Shown here piece by piece: positions 1 to 9,686 of a DNA stretch of 64,000 bases (positions are counted from its first letter, which is position 1; every line of letters begins with the position of its first letter). Under the pieces are notes generated by a model. The model was not told the DNA's origin. It saw only the letters and a list, made by a program, of their open reading frames with translations, and searched no databases. Location of the stretch: contig CALZFC010000298.1 in the NCBI GenBank assembly GCA_945643635.1, forward strand, positions 552,001 to 616,000, written 5' to 3'. This stretch comes from Allodiplogaster sudhausi. Its lineage: Eukaryota; Nematoda; Chromadorea; Rhabditida; Diplogasteridae. The translations under genes were made by a program, and so were the position numbers.

Positions 1-84
1 CCCCCCGCATTAAACACCTCCTTTTTCCATTAGATAAAGTGTCTATCCCCCCCCCGCATTAAACACCTCCTTTTTCCATTAGAT
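1..84. repeat. Direct repeat, two copies of about 35 bp at the window edge
   Basis: A C-run followed by GCATTAAACACCTCC and TTTTTCCATTAGAT occurs at 1-35 and again at about 50-84, giving a unit of roughly 49 bp. The tandem array may continue to the left of the window. No coding potential is seen. Confidence 0.8.
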
Positions 85-1157
85 GACAATCTATAAAAGA
101 ACAACATCTACAAATAAAGGGAAAGTTATAGAAAAAAATTCTTTCCTTATTTAAAAAAAATTGACATATAAGAATAGTTGGCAAATTTTCCAATTTGTTC
201 GAATACATTTTTTTTTAACGGAACATAAAGTAACATAACTCGGGATTTACTTGAACTGGGATGCCAATCTCCAGTGAACTTCGTCAAATTGAATATTGTC
301 CCAACCAAGAAGGAGAACCAAAAATCAGGTAATAAAACCCACTTTCGAGAACGCAACAAAAGAGGGTTCAACAGACGATTCAACAAAACAAACAATACAA
401 ATACATTTATCTTACTTGACTTGGCAGCAGTAGGCGAGCGAGCTTGGCAGATGAGGTGGAGATCGTGAAGATGGCAACGGAACGAGCGGGAAGGGTGGCC
501 TCTCTCACTAGCAGCATCAAATGCAATCAGCGTGGCGCCTGGACGTTTTGGAATGACATTAGTTGAAGATAAATGCAAAACGATAAGAATGGAAAGAATA
601 AAAAGGAATCAAATGAATTTTCTTCATTTTCAGCAAATGGTTAAAAAAAAAAGATTATTTGCCATGGATCAAAAGTATCTCATTTATTTTTATTAAAAAA
701 ATACGCAGATTAACAACTCGACAAACCTTTCAGGCGTCCTTTCGCTACACAACACGAGTCGCAGCTGACGAGCAGCCGCAAACCGCTCCCGAGTACACTT
801 AATGCAAAATCATTAACTAAAACACTTCGCATAACAAGTGATACAATTTATGCCGAGAATCAACTTGTAGCACTTCCCATGCAACCTACAACAATCGGCA
901 TGGTCCTTGACGAGAAATATGCATATTTCAAGCAAATTTAAAAGAAAACAACAACAATATCACGCGCAATCACAACTTGGAAGGCTGATGTAATCAGCAA
1001 AAGCTTCTCCTCAGCTTACTTGCATTTCATTTATTTAAAAAATGCGTGGTCCTGTTATATGCTTCATAAAAACTGTAGCTTTGCAAATTTGTAAAACCCA
1101 CCAAAAATCATGCAATTTCTCACACCAAATGTTGAAACTGCACGGGACAGATCCTTA

Positions 1158-1222
1158 AGAAGCAAAGCGCTGTGGGTAGAGCGTCACTCTTGTAAGGCGA
1201 AGGTCGCAGGTTGTATTCCTGT
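1158..1222 (+). pseudogene. tRNA-Thr(TGT)-like relic, possible SINE head
   Basis: D-arm sequence GGTAGAGC at 1174-1182, an anticodon loop CTTGTAA at 1189-1195 (anticodon TGT) and a T-arm GCAGG/TTGTATT/CCTGT at 1207-1222 appear in the right order and spacing for a tRNA-Thr. The T-stem pairs well, the anticodon and D stems each carry a mismatch, and no acceptor stem can be formed. The T-loop has lost TTCGA. It is therefore a decayed tRNA copy or the head of a tRNA-derived SINE, not a working gene. Confidence 0.6.
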
Positions 1223-1977
1223 AAGTGACAATATTTCTGGCTTCCGTTTCTGATTAAAGCTTTAGATCTGAAATTTGTCCACTGTGTCCACCTTTCTTCT
1301 AGATTCTCGCCCACCTCGACGTTGCTTGTTTTCTGCAACTGGAGGACGAGACGCAGCCGGCGAAGCAGCTAACCCTTGATGGACGGCAGAGGTGATTTGG
1401 GTGCTGGAACAGCCCCGGGCCGGGTCCAAAATAGATGACCGTTGGCATGTTCGGGCCCAATTAGCACACACTGCCGTCCAGTCTATACGGCTGGCGGGGA
1501 AACCTCATTTTCGTAGCATCAGCATGAATTTTTTGTGGGTGTCCTTTTTCGTAGAATATTGAAACCCGAGCATGACATTCCTCATGCAGCGCCCCAAACG
1601 CTGAATGCCATTGCTGCTTTCTGCTGGAATGTCCTCCTGAGCTGCACTCTCCGATAGCACCCTTCATTACTTTGAAAGAGCAATGACTTCTCTCTCGTGC
1701 TCAGTGCCGAGATGCGGGAATGCATTCCCGCCTCTCATTTTCGATCTGATCATTTATTTTAATTGAAAACATGTTTAATGCTACATGTAAACACGTTTAA
1801 TCGTATAAATTGTGTACTTTAAGATACATAATACATATGCTCATCAGACTTTTTTCCCCGAATTAGGCCCACTCGAGCACGAAAGAAAATCGGGCTCAAA
1901 TGGGCCTACTGGCCGAGCCAGGCCCAAATTCTTGAGCCCAGAAATCGTCCATGTCTCGGCCGGGTCGAGACCTTGGG

Positions 1978-2053
1978 CCTGACGGGCCGGGTCGGCCCAC
2001 AATTTTTGGGCTATTTACCACCCAAAAATTTTGTGCCGACCCAGCCCGTCAGG
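1978..2053. repeat. GC-rich foldback: two 33-bp arms with a 10-bp loop
   Basis: Arms 1978-2010 and 2021-2053 are reverse complements with about four mismatches. They carry GGGCCGGGTCGG and CCCAAAAATT blocks. Related GGCCCG-rich sequence precedes it (1861-1960) and recurs near 28793-28850 and 48180-48240, so it looks like one member of a small dispersed foldback family. Confidence 0.75.
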
Positions 2054-2299
2054 TCCTTTGCGGAGCCGATTAGGCGATTTTTCCGCTTCGTCCTGATCTG
2101 GATACAGACCTTATTTCACTCACCCCACTTACAATTAGTTTCTCAATATCGCTTTGCAATATTATGCTATAATTCTTCTTATCAAATGACTTTTCAGCCT
2201 TTTACAATCAATTAATTTCTTTTTTTAGTCCTTCGCTAGCACTTGAATTACTCCCAATAACTGAATCCCTCTAGTAACTGAAGAGACTGGCATTCCCAG

Positions 2300-5200
2300 A
2301 CGCGCGTCCGTGCTGGCCGAAGCCATGCGCCACGAGCATCGGCGCCGCGCCGGTCTGCCATTCCTGCTCATGGAGGGCGCCTACGCAGACGCCTTCATCT
2401 TGCATGATCCGTCCGAGGTTTCTCTTCTCTAGCTCTTTCACGTGCTTCTTCATCACTTCGATTACAGAAGGAGCCCTTCTTCAAGCGCCTAAAAGACAAT
2501 GACGTCATTGACTTTGAGCAGTGGGCTGCTGAGGTTTGGTCTGAAAGACGTGTGTATGAGTAACTGAGAGTGGATGGGTAATAGTGGAGAGTGTTGAGAT
2601 GGATGACGACCCTCGCTGTCGTCTCTCTTCTGTCTGGCAGCGATGGACGCGCGCGCAGCCGCTGAACCTCGTCCGCGACTACTTTGGCGAGCAGATTGCC
2701 TTCTACTTTGCGTGGCAGGTCACCACGACAATTTAAAAAAAGGAACACATGATTTAGAATAATATATCATCTCAGCCTATCCAACTCTTACAAATATTTT
2801 CTACCAGGGCACGTTCTGCACGATGCTCTGGCCGGCGGCCCTCGTTGGCATTGCAGTCTTCATTTACGGGCTAGTTACGAGGTTAGTTTGTCTAATATAC
2901 TTGTCTTCTCTACATATGAAGACTGTGGTTTTGTGGGCGCTAACCAATAATAAGTACGCTACTCGTATTAGTGTCTGAGCTAGGCGAATGTGACTGCTAG
3001 ACTGTTGGGTGGATGTGGCAGCTCTTTCTCATTTGCTGCAGTATTCACGAGGCACATCCGGTCGGTGCATGTTTCTCGATCAACTCGACCGGAGGCACTG
3101 AGACTCGACCTCAGTCCGAGTGTTCTACGAGAACTATGTTCATGCGCCATTCAAGCTCTTCTTCCCACCTGAGAATCTTTACACTCATTTGTATTCATCA
3201 TTTGAATTCATTTCTTTTAAGAATCACCAACATCTTTAATACGGTCTCAAGCTTTCTGATGAGCTCCTTCGACTCGGACTTAACGGCCTTCTACGCTGCG
3301 TTTATGTCCATTTGGGGTTTCTCATAAACAAAAACATATTTTTTCTCCTCAACATTTACAAACGAGTCCGTGGATTGTTGAGAGTTTTCAGGCTCGGTGC
3401 TCTGCCAGATCTGGAAGCGGAACTCGGCAGTGCTCTGTTCTCAATGGGATGCCGGCGACGTGGACGAGGACGAGCCGGATCGGCCTCAGTATTCCGGCAG
3501 CGCCATGCAAACTGTTCTCTTCTCCAATAATAACCGTTTCTTTATAAATATGCAACAAAGAGTACCGTCCAACATGGCTGGGTCCGTAATTAATAGGATT
3601 AATCCAATTAATAGGATTAATTAAATTAATTTAAATAATTCAAACAAATTGTAGATGGTTTACGCCTTCTCTTGCGGTTTTCTTTATAGATGAGTAATTT
3701 CTCGACATGGAATAAGCATTCTTCAAGTGATACTGCGAAAATGTCATAAAATGACAGAAATCTGAACGTGTGGCTTTCCCCCTTGTTTAGCGATAGTTTT
3801 GTATGTATGAAAATGTTATTTTTCAAAGTATATACCTTAAAAGTCGTGTTAAAAATATAAATTGAGACTTTTGAATAATTTTGAAACTGTTCCACAAAGA
3901 GTATGCAAGTAAAATTATAACGTAATAATCACAAATAAGAATATGCTAGTTATGAAAGTCGTACGCTTCTCGAGCATGCGGCTGGCTCGGTCTGGCATCG
4001 CATAGTGCTAAACAACGGTAAAAGAAACCCTTCTAGATTTCTGCCACTTTATGACTTTTTTGGATGAATGCTGATTACATATCGAGAACATGATATTCTG
4101 CAAAAAAAACAGCAAGAGAAGGCGTCCCCGCTCCGAAATTTGAGTTTGAAGTATTTAATTAATTTAATTGCGGACCCAACACTGCAGGACGGTACGTGTG
4201 TTATTTTAAACTAAAGCAAAAGATTTCCGCAATATCCTGGTAATTCGGAGCAGGACGCGGTGACGGGCGAGCCGGAATGGGTGCAGCCGTATGCGCAGAC
4301 TCTGCTGCGGGGCGCAGTCTCCACGTGCGTCGTGGCCTCCGCCATGGCCGCCGTCGCCCTCTCCGTCATCCTTGTCATTCTCTTCAAGCTGTTCGTTCTG
4401 CAGGCACTCGAGTGCAAGAAGGAGGTTGGGACGGCAATTTGAAATTGCATGTAAAGCGGAGTTTTGAATGTAAGAGCTTGACAAAGTTCTTCCAAAGATG
4501 ACCTTGGGTTGCTGGCTGGCCGGGTCACTAGCCCCTTCACTGCTGAACACGGTGTCAACAATGTTGCTCGGTTACGGGTACACGACGGTCGCGAGACGGC
4601 TCACCGATTGGGGTCAGCTGCGTTCCCTATAGAAATTGATACAGAAATATCTTTTTATGTGGTAATATCAATCTTTAGGATATTTCTGATCATGCCTTTA
4701 TAATTCCTAGTTACGTATTTGCCCCGTTACATGCCAGAAAACCACCGAACGCAGTCGCAGCACATGAATTCGCTGATCTGGAAACTCTTCAGCTTCCAGT
4801 TTGTCAACAACTACACGTCGCTGTTCTATATCGCTTTTGTTCGCCCCGACCAAAATGTTAGCAGTTCTACATTTCTAGTCCCTTTTTTATCGGTTTATTT
4901 TCGGAAGTACTTACATATAATATTATATAAATAAATAAATAAATAAATATATATATATCTCTTATTTTTATTGAAGAAATATGTTGACTTTTGCATAAAA
5001 CTCTTTCCTGTACAGAATCTACAACCAAACGGCCTGTTCGGCCTCGGCCCCCAGTACAAGGACACCTGCGAAGAGGGAACGTGCGGTTCCCTGCTCGCGC
5101 TTCAGCTTATTCTTCATATTCTGATTAAGCCTTTTCCCAAATTCACCAAGGACATCATTATTCCGTTAGTGTGACAAACTTTCCGTGGAAATGTAAAATG

Positions 5201-6685
5201 CACGAAACTAAGCCACTTCTTATTTTTACATCAACAAGTGACGAGCAACATTTCGTTAACTAACCAAAGAATCGGCCTTAATAGCAATGATTAGATATTT
5301 GACGCGAATCGTCCGCCTTCTTCTCTGGCGGCGTCGGGTGAGCGTAGACGGACAAGGAGGAGATTCCCTTGAAGAGAAGCTGAGAGAACGATCGGAGAAC
5401 TATCGAGAGCAGTCCGTGCTGGTGGGTAGAAAGAACATCCTTCTTAATCTTCATCCTCTCAATACTTCACAAGGTACGTGAGTGGCTGAAGCCGGACGCG
5501 GGCGACTTCGCGCTCGGCGAATTTACCGAAAAGATGTTGCAGTTCGGCACGACCGTGGTGCGTGGCCAATTACTGAAAAGAAGGAAACAAATATGAGGGC
5601 CGGAAAATAGGAAAAGAAGATGGAGACGATAAAATGCTGCTAACGATGCTTAGAATGGTGAATATCGCAGATGTTCGCGGCGCTTTTCCCGCTGGCACCT
5701 CTTCTCGCTCTCATCATCGGCGTTGCTGATATTCGTATCGACGCGTCGCGACTTCTGTGGTAGCGCTCCTTTTTGGCAATCTGCCAAGTCGATTAAAGAC
5801 AGCTTATTGAATTTGAAATAATGTAATCCATTCATTCGAGGTTCAACCGCCGGCCCGTGCCCGTGCGAGTGGATGGAATTGGCTTCTGGATGGATATATT
5901 TACCTTCCTACAGTACGCCGCCGTTATCACGAACTCTTTTATCGGTGCGTTATTTTCATCTTCTTTATCACTGACTTTTATTTGACAACATTTTTTGTGT
6001 CTGTTTTTAAGAGCAAAACAAAATTTTAGTCGCGTTCACATCGAACTTCTGCCCCAAGTTCTTGAACAGACTCCTGCTCACGTGCAGTCTGCAGAACCGC
6101 CTGCTCATCGTCATTGTCTTCCAGGTTTCGTGCCCATTCGCAATCCACGGGCACATTCATAGCTTCACGTGCAAAAATTGCCAGAAGTATAAATTTACGC
6201 GAAAATGTATATGGATAGGTATAAAATCGTAATGAGCATGCCTTCTTGTCTGCAGAATGCGACTGTCTTACTCAAGTTCCTTCTGCAAGCCATGATGACA
6301 GCAACACCCGAAGACATTAAGATTGCGCAACGACGAGTCCGTTCAATCCTATCGTGCAAGAAGCTCTTTTAATACTTTTTTCAATCATTTTGACTTTAAC
6401 ATTGAATTGACTGCTGGAAAGTGCTTTGTCTGCAGAAACGTTATGTTGCCCGCTATGTCAGCGAGAATGGCTCCGGTCCGGACAAAGTCTTCAAGTTAGA
6501 TTTGCAATCAGTTCTATAATAAAAATTTTTATTGCAAGTGTCATTAACAACTTTATTTACGAAGAACAATCGTATTGTTTTGAAAATTCAGGAACAAGTC
6601 GCAGAGGGTTAAACTCGCTTGGATGAAGCTAAAGAGACAGAGGAAAGAGAAGAAGATTGCACCAGTAAGTTCTAACGCAACTTAG
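2300..6685 (+). CDS. Anoctamin / TMEM16 family membrane protein (5' end missing)
   Basis: TMEM16 proteins are ten-helix Ca2+-activated chloride channels or lipid scramblases. Exons read as 2300-2417, 2468-2533, 2641-2718, 2808-2881, 3042-3316, 3392 to about 3513, 4251-4424, 4532-4612, 4738-4856, 5016-5164, 5285-5421, 5474-5557, 5671-5759, 5841-5944, 6030-6124, 6256-6336, 6436 to about 6505, 6592-6685 (TAG). Family landmarks in order: AYADAFILHD; QPLNLVRDYFGEQIAFYFAW; WPAALVGIAVF; FYAAFMSIWG; WKRNSAVL; NHRTQSQHMNSLIWK; FSFQFVNNYTSLFYIAFV; LPLAPL-type FPLAPLLAL; ADIRIDA; LIVIVFQN. Acidic residues matching the helix 7 and 8 Ca2+ site are kept (GEFTEKMLQFG, ADIRIDA). The helix 6 Glu of CLMEL seems replaced by Ala (SLLAL), and the loop between the last helices is much shorter than in ANO1. 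Splice edges at 3316, 3513 and 6505 are uncertain, and first exons were not found. Confidence 0.88.
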
Positions 6686-7617
6686 CCAGAAGGAACAGCC
6701 ATAAAGCGAGTATTCAACTGCAATGCTCTTTCTAGCATATCGTTTATTCTACCTTTTTAACGTGAATTTCTTCTCTAATTTTGTGTTTTTATTCACGATA
6801 AACTACGTAAAGTAATTTTATGGCTCAAGACCTCGCCTGGCTGGGGCTGGGGCCCACGGCAAAAGAGCGATTCCCCCTCTCTAAACCACACGTACTATAT
6901 ATAAGAAAGCACTACGCGGGGCTACCGCTACACCCACACAAGGATAGAAGAGGATGCAAACTTCTACTTGGAGGCCCCGACCATGAGATATATACGTGAT
7001 TCGCAATATGATCGCATAGAGGAACTCGCCCCATTCCTAGTAAGTTAGAATATATTCAGATAAAATTAGCTTCTTCAGAACGGTGTTTAGCAAGTAGACG
7101 ACCAAGGGGCCTTTAAATGTAAAAATTTTTTTCTATTTTGCATAATTTTTCATTAACGATTCTCTCGCATATCGCGCGCGTCATATGTACATATGTAGAT
7201 ATGTAGTTGCGCTATAAATACGAGCAGACGAACTAAATTATTGATCTTAGATGTAAGAATTTAACACTATTGTATTTTGAAGGAATCTTAACATAATTAC
7301 AAAATTGTGCACATGTTACATTACTATTCAAGTTGAAGTTAGCACTATGCAGTGATCAACAAATTGAACATTCAAGAGGGAAGAACTTTAAAAGGAGAAT
7401 GAGAATACTTGAAACTGCTGTTTATCACGAGAAGGCGGAATGAATTATTCTCAACTAATTGCAAGTGGATAAATGCAAATATAGTAGGTGTAAATATGTA
7501 TGTAAAAGTATAAGTATTAATTTATTTAGTTTGAATTTATAGCCAACGTTTAATATTACATACACATGTATGTATATGCATTTCGAATCTGCTAATTATA
7601 CTGGGAAAACTTAAGGC
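6686..7617. other. Convergent 3' region between anoctamin and RhoGAP genes
   Basis: Both genes end towards this AT-rich stretch, so it should hold two 3' UTRs. The minus-strand poly(A) signal at 7521-7526 belongs to the RhoGAP gene. A GC-richer patch at 6825-6960 is not explained. No other gene is seen. Confidence 0.5.
7521..7526 (-). terminator. Poly(A) signal AATAAA of the RhoGAP gene
   Basis: TTTATT on the plus strand reads AATAAA on the minus strand, about 92 nt past the RhoGAP stop codon at 7618. Confidence 0.55.
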
Positions 7618-9643
7618 TTAGAATTTAAGTATCGTCATCGTCCTTTCCTCGTGAAAGAAGAGTTCATCGGCGTGCTCAAATAGATAACACACGACCTCGA
7701 CGCGTGGCGTTGCATCTGCGAGCAGCTCGGACGCGTCGCGGCTGCAGTGGAAGTCGCTGAAGAGCGATGGAGCGAAGATCTGCAAGCATTTACATGATGT
7801 CCCATACCACTTCTCTCGTAATACTCCCGCCTTCTTTCTCTCTTGGCTGACCCTTGCAAGATTCTGAATGCTGGCCCCGCTGGCCGCTTCATGTTCGGCC
7901 GCGACGCGTGCGTAACGCGCGAGGGCGAGCGCCGTCGCTGAATGCACGCGCGGCAGGCAACGCGACTCGAATGCCCGCCTCATCTTGGCAGCTCGCGTCC
8001 ACTCGTCAGTCTCCTTTACTAATCACAGAGCAGCCAGGCTCGTTTAGTAATTATGCCTCCACATTTTTCCTAAATAATAGAAAGATTTGTTTTTCTCACG
8101 TACCCGCATCAAAGAGCGGCTCGTGCAGCACGTCCGGGAAGAGCGGCGATTGCATCCGGCGAAGGAATTCTCTGGGTATTCATAATATACGAAAAACTAG
8201 AATTCCAAAGGAAAACAATTAATCCCTCGTTTCGAATTTGTTTAATGTTACTCACTAATAAATTCATCCTGATATTGGCTTTTATGGCAATCGCGCCAAG
8301 GAATGGCAAGAGAAGAACGAGAATAAATGAAGGATAGAGCAAGAGGGAAGAGTCCATGAACTCAGAGAAAGATAAACCTGAGAGAATCGGCGACGACCAA
8401 TGCATTCTCTGCCGTCTCGGGTATGGGGTCACTGATGAAAACGTCTGCTGGAGCTGCAAAGAAAACCAAGATTTTCCGGGCCAACATTTCAAATAGGAAA
8501 TATGAGTAAAGATCTTTTAAATCTCACAATTAATCATTTTGTGGATGAGCTCTCGCTTGGCGGAGAAGCGGCCAGGAGTGCGGTGGATTCCCATCGTGGA
8601 GAGAGCAACGTCGCACGCCAGCCAACGAAGCGCCCTGAGGACAATCACTCTCAATATTAAGCAAGCTTGCAAAGAGTAAAGACTAACAAACTAAGGAGAT
8701 TGTGATGTTTGAATAAAACAGAAACCTGCTGACGACGACGGGAACTCCATGGGCGTCGAGTCGGCAGTCTTGAAGCGTTGTCTGCGGCTGGAGACACGCG
8801 ACGCGCAAGACGCGCAGCAGTCGCGGCAGCGTGCGTCGCGGGTCACCGCGCAGCTCGAGTTGCCTGTAGAGTTACACTTTATTCGCATGGTAAAAGGGTA
8901 GCAAATAGAGCGATGTTTTTGTAAAAAATAATCTTGCCTAGCGGCATCAAACTCAAGGACGACGCAGTCAGCCTCGGCATCCGCCACGTCGTCGCCGGCC
9001 GCGTTCCGCACGAGAAAGCGAAGCACCTGCAGTCTCTTTCAGATGAGAGAAGAAAAGAAAGAGAAGAGACAAACAGTGCGCAGATCGACGCAGCCGTGTC
9101 GATGGCGGTGTCGGAAGGAGACCAGCAAAGAGTGCGGAGCAGAGACGCAGACATTCGCCTCGTGCCAGCGGCGCAGAGTCGCGAGCGAGCTCCTTTTTAA
9201 CAGTTGGATTCTTCTTTTGGTCCATGTACAACTACTATGTCTTTCATATTTAATAACCGCTGAGTTCACTACCAACAGGAGAGAGTCAAAGTGAGACCGG
9301 ATTACGAAAACAAAAGCTCGCAGCCATTTTTGTCATCATCGAATGAAGAGCCGAAGAGTGGCGCGTTCCTCAGCCGCGCTAACCTGAAAGCGAGTCCGTC
9401 CTTCCGGTGGAGGATCCCCAATCCATTGCATTCTTCTTCTGTCCTCTCTTGCTCTTCGCCACTCTCGTAGATTCGGACGCGAGCGAGGAGGAAAGAGCCG
9501 TCTGAAGTAGAAGGGAAGACGTCATCCTCCGGCACACTTCGGCAGGCGCAGCCGAATGGAGAGGAATACCACATCTGGAGAGGGAGGGATGAGAGAGATA
9601 AGAGAGCTATGAGAGAGAGATGAGAGGGAGAGATGAGAGAGAT

Positions 9644-9686
<43 letters not shown>

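Larger units (their letters stand above)
85..2299. other. Repeat-rich flank without a confident gene
   Basis: No exon of a recognised family was found here, although the N-terminal exons of the downstream anoctamin should lie in or beyond this stretch. On the minus strand, about 580-420 is open for some 50 codons and ends at a donor-like AAGTAAG; its product is not recognised and it may be chance. The tRNA-like relic and the GC foldback listed separately fill part of the interval. Confidence 0.5.
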
